A DNA stretch of 64,000 bases from Bacteroidales bacterium (GTDB lineage Bacteria; Bacteroidota; Bacteroidia; Bacteroidales; UBA12077). The translations under genes were made by a program, and so were the position numbers. The DNA lies in NCBI GenBank assembly GCA_016342685.1, contig JAEINU010000003.1, positions 1 through 64,000 on the forward strand, in the 5' to 3' direction. The notes under the pieces are model-generated. The model was not told the origin of the DNA and did no database searches. It saw nothing but the letters and a program-made list of their open reading frames with translations. Positions 8,504-18,642 of this stretch are shown piece by piece (position 1 is the first letter of the stretch; each line of letters opens with the position of its first letter).

Positions 8504-10516
8504 ATGAAGCTTCGTTTATTATTAATTGCAAGTGTTTTATTGTGGGGTAGTTGTGGAATTTCTGCTAAGAAAGAATATCGAATTCAAAATGGGACTCTTG
8601 ATTTAAGTGTGAATAGTGTTGGGGATATTCAAAATATAAAATTAGATGGGTATTGGGAATTTTATTGGAATCAACTCTTATGTCCTCAAGATTTTCAGGA
8701 ATCAAGCAATAATAAACAGCCACAGTACGAAAAGGTGCCAAAATCATGGACTGCTTATAAGCGAGATAGTATTAAACTCCCAAATCAGGGATATGCTACT
8801 TACAGACTTTTAATTCATAAGAAGGAAGACATTTCCGAAACTATCTATGGATTAAAGTTATCCTCGGTTTTTTCGAATTACAAAATCTGGGTAAACGGGA
8901 AGCTACTTTCTGAAGTGGGAATCGTTGGAGAAAACAAGAAAGTGTCCAAACCAAAATTTCAATATCAGGATGTTCCTTTTATTCTAGATCCGGATAAAGA
9001 AGATACAAAGCAAATTGAAATTATAATTCAGGTTTCGAATTTTTCACATCAACGTGCAGGGATACAAAAACCTATTTTCTTTGGGAGTTATGAGAATCTG
9101 AAAAGGAGTTCTCGGTGGATGGATATTCTTAATCTCATCATTATAGGAATAATACTGGTTATCGGAATTAATCATTTAAATATGTATTTGTTCCGACGTA
9201 AGGCAATTTCGAATTTATACTTTAGTATCGTTTGTATTGTTATGATACTTCGAAACATTACTACTGCCGATAGAATAATTACTTATATATTCCCAAACAT
9301 CAATTGGGAATTGTTGGTTAAACTAGATAATTTCTCAGGTTTTGGAACAATTCCATTGTTTGCATTATTTATATATAGCTTATTTAAAGTTGATTTTCCT
9401 AAAGTTATGCGCGACATAATTTTAGGTATCGGGATTGTAGTTACATTATTAGTATTTACAACACCAGCAAACTTCTATGGTAAATTCAGAATGTTTTTTG
9501 AAATCTACATTCTAATTTTTGGTTTGTATCTGACATTCGGAGTTCTTTTAAAATCAGCAATTAGAAGAAGACCTACTGCATTTTTCACATTTTTAGGGAT
9601 GTTTATTCTGTATTCAACCGCAATAAATGATGTTTTAAGTAGTATGGGTTTAATTCAAAGTGCTTATGTTGCCCCATATGGATTGGTAACCTTTATGTTT
9701 ATTCAGTCAATTACCATTACAGTAAAGTCTGCAAAAGCAATTAATCAGAACGAAGAACTTAGTTCTGAGTTACGCATTGAAAAAACGAATCTTGAGAAAA
9801 ACATTAATGAACGTACTCAGGAATTACAATCGCAGCACGATGAACTAGTTAAACATCAGGAGAAGGAACAGGAGCAAGCTTGGTTAAATAATGGAGTGTC
9901 CATTGTAAATGATATATTGGCCGATAATAAAGATGATTTTAAGGTTCTTAGTTCAAGAGTATTAAAGCAGCTTATAAAATATGTCGGTGCTACAACTGGA
10001 GTGCTTTATATGTTGAATGATGAGGATGAAAAGGATCAGGCTTTTGAATTAATTGCAGATTATGGGTGTGGGAATGATATCAGAAAGAATAAATCGAAGA
10101 TACACGTTTCTACAGGTAATTATGGAATTGTGTATTCCGAAAATACTGAAATTGTAATGAATGATGTTCCTGAGAATTATATCAAAATTGAATCGGGAAT
10201 GGGTTCTGCAAATCCAGCTGCACTTTTAATTGTTCCTTTAAGTATCGACGAGAAAGTTTTTGGGATTATTGAATTGGCAAGTCTTAAAAAGTTCACAAAA
10301 CTAGAAACGGTGCTTATTAAGCGTATTGCAAATAATATTGCTAGTAATTTGAATAATATTCGAATGAACGAGAATAGTGCTAAATTGATTCATAAGTTTG
10401 AAGAACAAACAGCTATGATGCAAGAGAAGGAAGAGGAGATGCGTCAGAATTTAGAAGAGATGGAAGCAATTCGAGAGCAATATGAAGAACTACAAAAAAA
10501 ACAAGATAAGAAATAA
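8504..10516 (+). CDS. 7TMR-DISM receptor with GAF domain and no output domain
   Basis: A 670-residue protein. An N-terminal signal segment with a possible lipobox Cys at residue 17 is followed by a periplasmic jelly-roll-like ligand domain (about 45-195; GYWEFYW and WVNGKLL are typical of 7TMR-DISM extracellular domains), seven membrane helices (about 208-405), a coiled coil (415-465), a GAF domain (about 475-625) and a final Glu-rich coiled coil. Family members usually end in a histidine kinase, GGDEF or phosphatase domain; none is present here. The receptor must therefore signal through a protein partner or a ligand in the GAF pocket. It is monocistronic, ending at a strong terminator. The domain calls are firm; the signal is unknown. 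Confidence 0.82.
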   Translation: MKLRLLLIASVLLWGSCGISAKKEYRIQNGTLDLSVNSVGDIQNIKLDGYWEFYWNQLLCPQDFQESSNNKQPQYEKVPKSWTAYKRDSIKLPNQGYATYRLLIHKKEDISETIYGLKLSSVFSNYKIWVNGKLLSEVGIVGENKKVSKPKFQYQDVPFILDPDKEDTKQIEIIIQVSNFSHQRAGIQKPIFFGSYENLKRSSRWMDILNLIIIGIILVIGINHLNMYLFRRKAISNLYFSIVCIVMILRNITTADRIITYIFPNINWELLVKLDNFSGFGTIPLFALFIYSLFKVDFPKVMRDIILGIGIVVTLLVFTTPANFYGKFRMFFEIYILIFGLYLTFGVLLKSAIRRRPTAFFTFLGMFILYSTAINDVLSSMGLIQSAYVAPYGLVTFMFIQSITITVKSAKAINQNEELSSELRIEKTNLEKNINERTQELQSQHDELVKHQEKEQEQAWLNNGVSIVNDILADNKDDFKVLSSRVLKQLIKYVGATTGVLYMLNDEDEKDQAFELIADYGCGNDIRKNKSKIHVSTGNYGIVYSENTEIVMNDVPENYIKIESGMGSANPAALLIVPLSIDEKVFGIIELASLKKFTKLETVLIKRIANNIASNLNNIRMNENSAKLIHKFEEQTAMMQEKEEEMRQNLEEMEAIREQYEELQKKQDKK

Positions 10517-10582
10517 TTTTATTGTGAAATCCTAAATCTCAATCAGAAGGAACAAACAAAAAATATTAAGAAGAAAATATAT

Positions 10583-10612
10583 AAGCCTCAATTTTTTTAG
10601 TAATTGAGGCTT
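10583..10612. terminator. Bidirectional terminator
   Basis: Arms AAGCCTCAATT and AATTGAGGCTT with an eight-base loop, T-rich on the plus side, between the convergent receptor gene and outer-membrane protein gene. Confidence 0.85.
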
Positions 10613-10675
10613 TTCATTTATATTCATACTTACAAAGTGCACGTATTTGAAATTTGGTTTTTGTTAGATGTGATT

Positions 10676-11584
10676 TTAATTAACAGGAATGCAATATTTT
10701 AATCTTAAATGGACAAATGGGCTTCCATCAAAATCTTGATTTAAACGAACTCGGTCATCGCCAAAATTAACAAGTGGCATTCCCAAGTCTATTTTATCAT
10801 CTTCATCATATAAACCATAATCTTTAGATACTGAATATCCCACACGACCTTCAAAGAAAATATTATCCCATAAATGAACGTTTGTAAATAAAGAAAGATC
10901 AATACTTCTGCGATCTACATATGCATTTTCAAACATTGGTTCGTCAACTCGATAAGAGGTTGCAAGTCCAATAAAATGCAAACCGACTTCAGTATTCTCA
11001 TTTGCTTGAATATAAGCTTTAGCATAAACCGGAAGAAGTCCTTTTATTTTAAACTTTGATGTAAGATTCCAATCTAAATAAAGCACAGGGACGATGTACG
11101 TTCCGAAAAACTCCTGATTGTATAGAACCCCAATTCGCCACATAAAATCAGCGTTCTTAATTTTTTCATACATTACGATACCACCAAGTTGAATGGATTT
11201 TTCAAACGAAGCATTAAAATCGCTCATGTATCGTGGAGTAAAAAGTACTTGTAATGATTGTTTGGAATTAAACCTATGAATATAACCTGTACGAAGAATG
11301 ATTCCGTGCAGATTGAAATTTAGTTCTGTATCTCCGGTTGTTATTACTTGGTTTGGCATATAGAAATATTGATAATCGACACTGGTGTACCAAACCGAAG
11401 AATCTTTAAAAACAATAGGAATACTTAAGTTTGACATTATTGCCGCTTCGTAATTTTTGTCGTTGAGATTATCATCTTGCATGAAGTTATAATTTCCTGC
11501 AACATAAAAAACATCGAAACGATCTTGTGCAAAGGATGAAAAACCCAAAAACAAAAGGATAATACTTGCGAATAAAAATTTCAT
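10676..11584 (-). CDS. Putative outer-membrane beta-barrel protein (DUF6268-like)
   Basis: A 302-residue protein with a signal peptide (cleavage after FSSFAQ, about residue 19). The rest is a series of alternating polar/hydrophobic strands rich in Tyr and Phe (YQYFYM, VLYLDW, RLKYCI), the pattern of a small outer-membrane barrel. It resembles DUF6268 proteins, although I hold that name only tentatively. No catalytic motif is visible. It is the last gene before a bidirectional terminator. The upstream permease gene is on the same strand, but its stop is about 90 bases away. Confidence 0.6.
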   Translation of the reverse strand: MKFLFASIILLFLGFSSFAQDRFDVFYVAGNYNFMQDDNLNDKNYEAAIMSNLSIPIVFKDSSVWYTSVDYQYFYMPNQVITTGDTELNFNLHGIILRTGYIHRFNSKQSLQVLFTPRYMSDFNASFEKSIQLGGIVMYEKIKNADFMWRIGVLYNQEFFGTYIVPVLYLDWNLTSKFKIKGLLPVYAKAYIQANENTEVGLHFIGLATSYRVDEPMFENAYVDRRSIDLSLFTNVHLWDNIFFEGRVGYSVSKDYGLYDEDDKIDLGMPLVNFGDDRVRLNQDFDGSPFVHLRLKYCIPVN

Positions 11585-11673
11585 AGGTCAAGTTTTTTAA
11601 TTTCTAATTAAAAACAATTGATTTAAAGATAAGAATTTTTATGAATTTAAAGTTCTCCTTCAAAATTTATTGC

Positions 11674-14049
11674 TTATTCATACTTTAAAACATTTACAGG
11701 ATTTGTTAAGGTGGCTTTCCATGCATTTATTAGAACGGTTGTTAATATAACAAAAGTGGATAATGCAAATGTGAATAATATTAATCCAATGCTTATGGGA
11801 CTCTTGTAAACAAATGCGTTTTGCCATTTGTCTATCAAATAGTAAACTATTGGCCAGCTAATTAAGTTAGCAATTAGGCACAGAATAGTGTATCTTCTTA
11901 ATACCATGAGTAGTATATTTTGACTTGTAGCCCCATTTACTTTTCTAATTCCTATTTCTTTAACTTGTTGTTTAGCAGCAAATAAAGATTGACCAAAAAT
12001 TCCAATTAATGCAATAACAATAGCGAATAAACTAAAATACATCATGATATTATTTAAATTAATTTCTTCACTATACAGGTTTTCAATTTTATCTTCTATG
12101 CTTTCTTTTACTACCGTGGCCTCAGGATTGAATTTTGATATTTCATGTATTACTTTCTCTGAGCAAATCTCTTCAAGACCTTCTTTATATTCAATTCCTA
12201 TTTCATAAATAATACTCGGTTTCAATAAGGAATAAACTATAGGCGCGACATTTTCATGCAAGGAGTGGGTGTGATAATCTTTTACAACTCCGATAATTTC
12301 GGATTTCGTTATTGTTTTTCCCACAGGATTATCTAAACCAAAAAAATTTGCAGCTGATTCATTGATAATTAGTTTTGATGAGTCGCCGCTGCTATTTTCA
12401 TTAAAGAGTCTACCTTGCACACATTTAATATCAAAAAAATCAAAGAAATTCCAAGAAACTCTTTCTCCCTCAAAATGAATCTGTTTTGTTTCATCACTTG
12501 GATCTTTTATAGCTCGAACGCTTCTACTATTTTCAGGAGGTAAGAATATTCCAAATGTAAAGTTTTCAATTTCAGGAATATTGCTTAAGATATTATTTAA
12601 AGTTTGGCGCGATGCGGAGTTTAGGTTTAAGTTATCATAGTTTAAAACCATTTTATTATTAAGATTAATACCTAAATCTGCATTTTTTATAAAATCAACT
12701 TGTCTATAGATACTCAACGATGCGCCAGTTAAGCCAGTAAAAACCATTATTTGAAAAATGAGCATTAGATATTGGAACCGAATTTTCTTATTCTGATTAC
12801 CGGTTTTAGATTTAATAATCTCCAAAGGATTTAATCTCGACAAATAGAATGCAATATAACTTCCGGAAATAAAACATATAGCAAATAACAGTAACAAGAA
12901 TGTTATTAATTGCATCGGATTTTCAAGTATGTTAATTTCTATAGAAATATTAAATAATTTGTTTAAAAAATTGAGACTTCCAATAGCCATTAAATAGGCT
13001 AATGGAAAAGCAATAATGCCAATTATTATTGATTCGGAAAGGAATTGTTTCTTTATTGTGGAGCTATGACTTCCCAGTATTTTTTTAATTCCTATTTCTT
13101 TATATCTTATTTTTGAAATAGAAATAGATAGAATAATATAATTAAAGGCGGCAACAAGAAGAATGATAAATGCTATACTAGAAAATAAATATACAAAGCT
13201 TTTGTTACCTCTCGTTCCATCATTTACAAAGTTCTGAGAATTAAGATGTATATCTCTTAAACTCTGCGAATAAAAATGAAAATGTTGTGTTTCTAAATCT
13301 AGATTCTTTTCAAGTTGATTCCATGCAGATTGAAACGACGAACTATTTTTATTCTTTAAGAGAACATACATTCTGTTATACGTATATTTCCAATCTGTTT
13401 TATAAGTTTTCGCCCACGGTTTATTTTCAAATGTTTTTAAAGATAAATTGAAGTTGCATAAAGCATTAAATCTAATTGATGAATTCATTGGGAAGTCTTC
13501 AATTACAGCATCTACTATAAGTTGATATATTTCAGAATCGATTTTAATTTCCAGAGATTTTCCAATAGGATTTTGATTGGGGAAATATTTTTCCGCAAAT
13601 TTCTCTGTGAGAACGATGGAGTTTAATTCTATTAATGCTTTATCTAGGTTGCCAGAAATTAGTTTACAATCAAAAATATCAAAAAACTCAGGAGTACAAG
13701 CTTGCATTTCTTTAAACGGATGGTACTCATCATTCAGTTTTATCTTAGCCATATATAGGCGATTCATAAGACAAGATTTTTCTACCACAGGAATTGAATT
13801 GTCGATATGTCCTTTCATAACATATGGGACTCCAGGGCTGGTACAATCGAAATTATTATTGTCACAAAGGATTCTAAATATGTGATTCTTTTTTGAATGA
13901 AACTGATCGTAACTCGTTTCTTTAAGAACATAACTGGAAATAATAAATGCGCTTGCTAGTCCAAGACTTAGTCCAACTAAATTAATAAAGAAGCTTAGCT
14001 TATTTTTTCGAATGTTTCGAAAAGCCGCAGTAAAATAATGATGTAGCAT
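11674..14049 (-). CDS. FtsX/MacB-type ABC transporter permease (large, duplicated form)
   Basis: A 791-residue protein with the layout of Bacteroidota MacB-PCD/FtsX permeases: an N-terminal helix after RNIRKNKLSFFINLVGLSLG, a periplasmic domain, three helices (about 290-420), a second periplasmic domain, and a final FtsX three-helix unit with the QQVKEIGIRKVNGA motif. These proteins act with an ATPase encoded elsewhere, usually in lipoprotein or peptide export or as mechanotransmission systems. The in-frame ATG 33 bases upstream would add MPLYYSLKNYL; I prefer 14049 because the family begins just before the RNIRKNK segment. No ATP-binding subunit is adjacent. Confidence 0.85.
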   Translation of the reverse strand: MLHHYFTAAFRNIRKNKLSFFINLVGLSLGLASAFIISSYVLKETSYDQFHSKKNHIFRILCDNNNFDCTSPGVPYVMKGHIDNSIPVVEKSCLMNRLYMAKIKLNDEYHPFKEMQACTPEFFDIFDCKLISGNLDKALIELNSIVLTEKFAEKYFPNQNPIGKSLEIKIDSEIYQLIVDAVIEDFPMNSSIRFNALCNFNLSLKTFENKPWAKTYKTDWKYTYNRMYVLLKNKNSSSFQSAWNQLEKNLDLETQHFHFYSQSLRDIHLNSQNFVNDGTRGNKSFVYLFSSIAFIILLVAAFNYIILSISISKIRYKEIGIKKILGSHSSTIKKQFLSESIIIGIIAFPLAYLMAIGSLNFLNKLFNISIEINILENPMQLITFLLLLFAICFISGSYIAFYLSRLNPLEIIKSKTGNQNKKIRFQYLMLIFQIMVFTGLTGASLSIYRQVDFIKNADLGINLNNKMVLNYDNLNLNSASRQTLNNILSNIPEIENFTFGIFLPPENSRSVRAIKDPSDETKQIHFEGERVSWNFFDFFDIKCVQGRLFNENSSGDSSKLIINESAANFFGLDNPVGKTITKSEIIGVVKDYHTHSLHENVAPIVYSLLKPSIIYEIGIEYKEGLEEICSEKVIHEISKFNPEATVVKESIEDKIENLYSEEINLNNIMMYFSLFAIVIALIGIFGQSLFAAKQQVKEIGIRKVNGATSQNILLMVLRRYTILCLIANLISWPIVYYLIDKWQNAFVYKSPISIGLILFTFALSTFVILTTVLINAWKATLTNPVNVLKYE

Positions 14050-14163
14050 TAAATAATTTTTTAGGGAATAATATAGAGGCAATGATACGAAAAACCAACT
14101 AAATTGCTTAGTTAAACAACTATTAAAAATAGTTAAAAGCTAACTTTTGATGGGAGATACGTT

Positions 14164-15702
14164 TTAATTTCCCCAACCGCTTCTATCTAAACTTCTGTAT
14201 TGAATCGCTTCTGCTAAGTGGTATGCCTGAATATTATCTTTACCTTCTAAATCGGCAATGGTTCTCGAAACCTTTAATATTCTGTCGTATGCTCTAGCTG
14301 AAAGTCCAAGTTTTTCCATTGCTTTTTTGAGTAAGGTTTTTCCTGCAGTATCAATTTCACAATGTTCACGAATTAATTTCGATGACATTTGTGCATTGCA
14401 ATATATTTGCTCTTTTTCCTTATATCGTTCTGTTTGACGTTCTCGTGCTGTAATTACTCTTTTGCGAATTTCAGCGCTACTTTCGGCGGGTTTAACCTCT
14501 GAAAGTTCGTCGTAAGAAACAGGAACTACTTCTATGTGAATATCAATACGATCTAATAGAGGCCCGGATATTTTGTTTAAATAGCGCTCAATAATTCCAG
14601 GAGAGCAAACACAATCCTTTTCAGGATGATTGTAAAAACCACAAGGGCAAGGATTCATCGATGAGATCAACATAAAGCTTGCGGGATACTCAACAGTAAA
14701 TTTTGCTCGACTAATGCTAATAACTCTATCTTCTAATGGCTGACGCATTACTTCAAGAACAGATCTTTGAAACTCAGGTAGCTCATCTAAGAATAAAACT
14801 CCATTGTGAGCCAAGCTTATTTCTCCGGGTTGAGGAAATCCTCCTCCTCCAACCAATGCGACATTAGAAATTGTATGATGAGGCGAACGATAAGGTCTTC
14901 TGGTCATTAGGGAAGTATCACTATCAATTTTACCGGCTACCGAATGTATTTTTGTAGTTTCTAAAGCTTCGTGCAATGTTAATGGAGGAATTATTGTTGG
15001 AATACGTTTTGCCAACATGGTTTTTCCTGCTCCTGGAGGTCCTATCATAATTATATTATGACCACCAGCAGCGGCAATCTCTAAGGCACGTTTCACATTT
15101 TCCTGACCTCGAACATCAGAGAAATCTAAATCATACTCATTAAGATTTGTAAAGAATTCATCGCGAGTATCAATAATTGTTTTTTCAGGAATAACCTCGT
15201 CATTAAAAAAGTCGATTACCTCTTTAATATTATTTACTCCATAAACTTCAAGATCATCAACAACTGCTGCTTCGCGAGCGTTTTCTTTTGGAAGAATAAA
15301 GCCTTTAAAACCTTCTTTTCGAGCTTGAATAGCTATTGGTAAAACTCCTTTGATTTTTTGCAAACTACCATCAAGAGATAATTCGCCCATTATTAGATAA
15401 TCACCAATCTTTTCTGGTTTTATTTGTTCCGATGCTCCAAGAATACCAATAGCTAAAGGTAAATCGTACGCCGAGCCTTCTTTGCGAATATCGGCCGGAG
15501 CCATGTTAATTACGATTTTTTTTCCAGGAACTTTGTATCCATTTGTACGGAGAGCAGAATCTATTCTTTGTTGACTTTCTTTTACAGCACTATCGGGTAA
15601 GCCTACTAAATAGAAATTTATTCCTTGCGATACACTTACTTCAATTGTTATGGTTGTTGCACTTATTCCCTGAACGGCACTTCCGAAGGTTTTGACTAGC
15701 AT
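14164..15702 (-). CDS. YifB/ComM family AAA+ ATPase (Mg-chelatase-like)
   Basis: A 512-residue protein. An N-terminal ribosomal-S5-like/LonC-like fold (1-170) is followed by a Mg-chelatase AAA+ module with Walker A GPPGAGKT, Walker B LFLDELPE, and a C-terminal lid. It carries the paired Cys segment CPCGFYNHPEKDCVC that typifies YifB/ComM. ComM promotes branch migration during natural transformation in Gram-negative bacteria; the role here is probably DNA recombination. The start at 15702 (MLVKTFGSAVQG) is the family start and lies just beyond the gmhA stop; a longer form would overlap gmhA. Probably co-transcribed with gmhA. Confidence 0.92.
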   Translation of the reverse strand: MLVKTFGSAVQGISATTITIEVSVSQGINFYLVGLPDSAVKESQQRIDSALRTNGYKVPGKKIVINMAPADIRKEGSAYDLPLAIGILGASEQIKPEKIGDYLIMGELSLDGSLQKIKGVLPIAIQARKEGFKGFILPKENAREAAVVDDLEVYGVNNIKEVIDFFNDEVIPEKTIIDTRDEFFTNLNEYDLDFSDVRGQENVKRALEIAAAGGHNIIMIGPPGAGKTMLAKRIPTIIPPLTLHEALETTKIHSVAGKIDSDTSLMTRRPYRSPHHTISNVALVGGGGFPQPGEISLAHNGVLFLDELPEFQRSVLEVMRQPLEDRVISISRAKFTVEYPASFMLISSMNPCPCGFYNHPEKDCVCSPGIIERYLNKISGPLLDRIDIHIEVVPVSYDELSEVKPAESSAEIRKRVITARERQTERYKEKEQIYCNAQMSSKLIREHCEIDTAGKTLLKKAMEKLGLSARAYDRILKVSRTIADLEGKDNIQAYHLAEAIQYRSLDRSGWGN

Positions 15703-15712
15703 AATTGGTAAT

Positions 15713-16282
15713 TTACTCGAGGTTTTCTTCAATGTAATGTATTAAAGAATGAATTATTTTAATATGTATTTCTTGTGCTCTATCGGCAAATTCTGATTTG
15801 GGTGCTCTAATTTCTATATCACAAATATCAGCAAGTTTGCCACCCGATTTCCCTGTTAAAGCAATTATTTTTATTCCTTTTTCCTTTGCAATTTCGCATG
15901 CTTTTAAAACATTGGGGGAGTTGCCACTTGTGCTTATTGCAAGCAGAGTGTCACCAGATTGTCCAACGGCCTCTATGTATCTCGAAAAGATATAATCGTA
16001 ACCAAAATCATTTGCTACACATGAAATATGCGTTGGATCTGAAATTGATATTGCTGCAATTGCTTTTCTGTTATCTCGAAATCGACCGGTAAGTTCTTCT
16101 GCGAAATGCATTGCATCACTCATAGAACCTCCATTGCCGCAAGAAATAACTTTGTTGTTGTTTTGAATTGATTCTATTATAATATCCCCAGCTTTTCTAA
16201 TTCGTTCAAAGTTTAATTCATCAGAGATAAACCTGTTTAGAGTATTTTGAGCTTCGAGAAAATCTTCTTTAATGGTATTCAT
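15713..16282 (-). CDS. gmhA: D-sedoheptulose-7-phosphate isomerase
   Basis: A 189-residue single SIS-domain protein that converts sedoheptulose 7-phosphate to D-glycero-D-manno-heptose 7-phosphate, the first step of ADP-heptose synthesis for the LPS inner core. The [17 protein letters not shown] segment, the [10 protein letters not shown]-type phosphate loop and a C-terminal H-I-K-I-I-H are as in GmhA. Length is normal. It is followed after 10 bases by yifB on the same strand. Other heptose-pathway genes are not in the window. Confidence 0.9.
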   Translation of the reverse strand: MNTIKEDFLEAQNTLNRFISDELNFERIRKAGDIIIESIQNNNKVISCGNGGSMSDAMHFAEELTGRFRDNRKAIAAISISDPTHISCVANDFGYDYIFSRYIEAVGQSGDTLLAISTSGNSPNVLKACEIAKEKGIKIIALTGKSGGKLADICDIEIRAPKSEFADRAQEIHIKIIHSLIHYIEENLE

Positions 16283-16622
16283 TTTTTTTAAAGTATTGTT
16301 TTAATCGCGAATGCTAAGATAAATATAATCTTTTATAATTTTTTATTCAAGGAAAGATGGAATCGCTTACATTATTAAATTCAGATATAAGAAATAAACG
16401 AATATAAATACTGGATATTTTAGGCTTTTTTTCTGAGGCTTTTAATTGGTTAAATTTTGTAAGTCGCTCATAATAGGATAAACTAAAATAATCAGATTTT
16501 AATTTATAAGGATGGTTTTTTTTTCACTAAATAAATTGTTAAACTTGCTTTTATTAAAAAATGATAATGAGTTATAGTTCGTAGCCTTGTATTGTAGATG
16601 ATTTATTCCAGAAAAGCACTTT
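16283..16622. other. 340-bp intergenic region between divergent gmhA and nuclease gene
   Basis: Very AT-rich, with several T tracts. A weak -7-like TAGCCTTG lies about 35 bases before the nuclease gene, without a good -33 box. I see no ORF, RNA gene or strong dyad here. Confidence 0.5.
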
Positions 16623-17240
16623 ATGAGTAAAATAAAATTAAATGTATTAGGAATTTCTTATAGCCAGACTCAAACTGGTGCTTATGCATTGGTTTTAACT
16701 GAGGAGAAAGGTGAAAGAAGAATCCCGATAATTATTGGAGGTTTTGAAGCACAGGCAATTGCTATCCAATTAGAAGGATTGAAACCACCAAGACCACTTA
16801 CTCATGATTTATTTCTCAACTTGTCAACTACATTTGGAATAAATCTTATTGAGGTTAATATTTATCGATTAGATGAAGGTGTTTTTTATTCTAAATTATT
16901 CTGTAATAATGGTGGTAAAAGTATTGAAATTGATGCACGGACTTCTGATGCTATTGCTCTTGCTTTAAGGTTTAAATGCCCTATATATACAAGCGAAGAA
17001 ATACTTCAAAAATCAGGAATTGTTATTGATATTGAAGACAAAGGCAAATCGAAAATTTCAGATCAAGAACATAAAGACATTGAAAATACAGATATATCTT
17101 CTTCCTTAAAAAGTAAAGAATATAAAGACATTGATATTGACACTTTAAAAGGAATGCTTGAAGAAGCAATTAAAAATGAAGAATACGAAAAAGCTTCTTC
17201 GATTCGTGATGAAATCGAAAGAAGGAAATCGAATCAATAA
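16623..17240 (+). CDS. Bifunctional nuclease (BFN) domain protein with UVR motif
   Basis: A 205-residue protein. Residues 1-140 are a BFN/DUF151 domain (RRIPIIIGGFEAQAIA, then DARTSDAIALALRF), a family with reported DNase/RNase activity in plants. A polar linker follows, and residues 170-203 form a UvrB/UvrC-type UVR helical hairpin (EEAIKNEEYEKASSIRDEIE) used for protein contacts. The pairing is typical of Bacteroidota homologues. A role in nucleic-acid turnover or stress is inferred. The nucleoside symporter gene follows after 91 bases on the same strand, so they may share a transcript. Confidence 0.85.
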   Translation: MSKIKLNVLGISYSQTQTGAYALVLTEEKGERRIPIIIGGFEAQAIAIQLEGLKPPRPLTHDLFLNLSTTFGINLIEVNIYRLDEGVFYSKLFCNNGGKSIEIDARTSDAIALALRFKCPIYTSEEILQKSGIVIDIEDKGKSKISDQEHKDIENTDISSSLKSKEYKDIDIDTLKGMLEEAIKNEEYEKASSIRDEIERRKSNQ

Positions 17241-17331
17241 TCCAATTACTTAAGAATTTTAAAGATAAAGAAACTACGAATACTCTTTTCTCTTTAAATG
17301 TTTTAGCCGAATTAATTTAAAAAATAGAAAT

Positions 17332-18573
17332 ATGAATATTAAGATTAGATTGACCATCATGAATTTCATCCAATTTTTTATTTGGGGTGCATGGTTAATT
17401 TCCCTTGGCGGATATATGATAAAGACACTTGGTTTTACTGGTGGTCAAGTTGGTAATGTTTATGCAACTATGGGAATTGCATCTTTGTTTATGCCTGCAA
17501 TAATGGGAATTATTGCTGATCGATGGGTAAATGCAGAGAGAGTATTGGGGATTAGTCATATAATTGGAGCTGTTTTATTAATTGTGGCTGCTCAAATGAA
17601 CGAATTCTCTTCACTTTATATTATTATTCTTATTTATTCGATGTTTTATATGCCTACTATTGCATTAAATAATACGGTTTCATATGGTATACTTGAACAA
17701 CATAACTTTAATATAGTAAAAGATTTTCCTCCGATAAGAGTTTGGGGTACAATTGGATTTATAGCAGCTTTATGGCTTGTTGACATATTAAATTGGACAA
17801 TTAGCCCGATGCAATTGTATATTGGTGCTGGAGCTTCATTATTCTTAGGTATTTATTCATTTACTCTACCTGCATGTCCTCCAGGAAATAAAACAAAAGG
17901 TTCAGGTTTAATTTCAGCTATGGGATTGGATGCTTTAGTTTTATTCAAAAATTCAAAAATGGCCATTTTCTTAGTTTTTTCAATGCTACTTGGAGCTGCT
18001 TTACAAATAACTAATACTTTTGGCGAACCTTTTTTACACGACTTTGATAAGCTTTTTCCAAATGCATTTGCTGTTAAGCATCCAAGCGTTCTAATGTCAT
18101 TATCTCAAATATCAGAAACATTATTCATATTAACAATTCCTTTCTTTTTACGTAAGTTTGGTATTAAGAAAGTTATGATAATGAGCCTGTTCGCATGGGT
18201 TCTCAGATTTGGTTTATTCGGAATTGGTGATCCAGGATCGGGTTTAATCTGGTTGATACTTTCAATGATTATTTATGGAATGGCATTTGATTTTTTCAAT
18301 ATCTCAGGATCTTTATTTGTAGAATTGGAAGCTGAACCTAAATATAGAGCTAGTGCTCAAGGTCTATTTATGATTATGACAAATGGATTGGGTGCTTTTA
18401 TTGGTGGAACTGCAAGTGGAATAGTTGTTGATTATTTTACAAATGATGGAATTAAAGACTGGACAAGTATTTGGTTTGCTTTTGCCGGTTATGCGTTGAT
18501 AATTGGAATCATTTTCATATTCGTGTTCAAATATAAACATGAACCAGAAAAACTTCAAAATGTTCAACATTAA
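17332..18573 (+). CDS. Nucleoside:H+ symporter (NupG/XapB family MFS)
   Basis: A 413-residue inner-membrane protein with twelve predicted helices. The N-terminus (RLTIMNFIQFFIWGAWL, then MGIASLFMPAIMGIIADRW) matches the NHS family typified by NupG, which imports purine and pyrimidine nucleosides with protons. The conserved cytoplasmic loop with IADRW is present. Length agrees with NupG (about 418). It lies downstream of the nuclease-domain gene, a pairing that could link nucleic-acid breakdown to nucleoside salvage, but this is inference. Confidence 0.88.
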   Translation: MNIKIRLTIMNFIQFFIWGAWLISLGGYMIKTLGFTGGQVGNVYATMGIASLFMPAIMGIIADRWVNAERVLGISHIIGAVLLIVAAQMNEFSSLYIIILIYSMFYMPTIALNNTVSYGILEQHNFNIVKDFPPIRVWGTIGFIAALWLVDILNWTISPMQLYIGAGASLFLGIYSFTLPACPPGNKTKGSGLISAMGLDALVLFKNSKMAIFLVFSMLLGAALQITNTFGEPFLHDFDKLFPNAFAVKHPSVLMSLSQISETLFILTIPFFLRKFGIKKVMIMSLFAWVLRFGLFGIGDPGSGLIWLILSMIIYGMAFDFFNISGSLFVELEAEPKYRASAQGLFMIMTNGLGAFIGGTASGIVVDYFTNDGIKDWTSIWFAFAGYALIIGIIFIFVFKYKHEPEKLQNVQH

Positions 18574-18642
18574 TTATAAACGATTTTGTCGTTAATATAG
18601 ATGTAGCAAGTTTAAAAACAGTGTGGAATTATAGTCGGACAA

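Noticed and set aside
11674-14049. Two separate permease genes fused
   Set aside because: The duplicated FtsX layout is the normal long form of the family in Bacteroidota.
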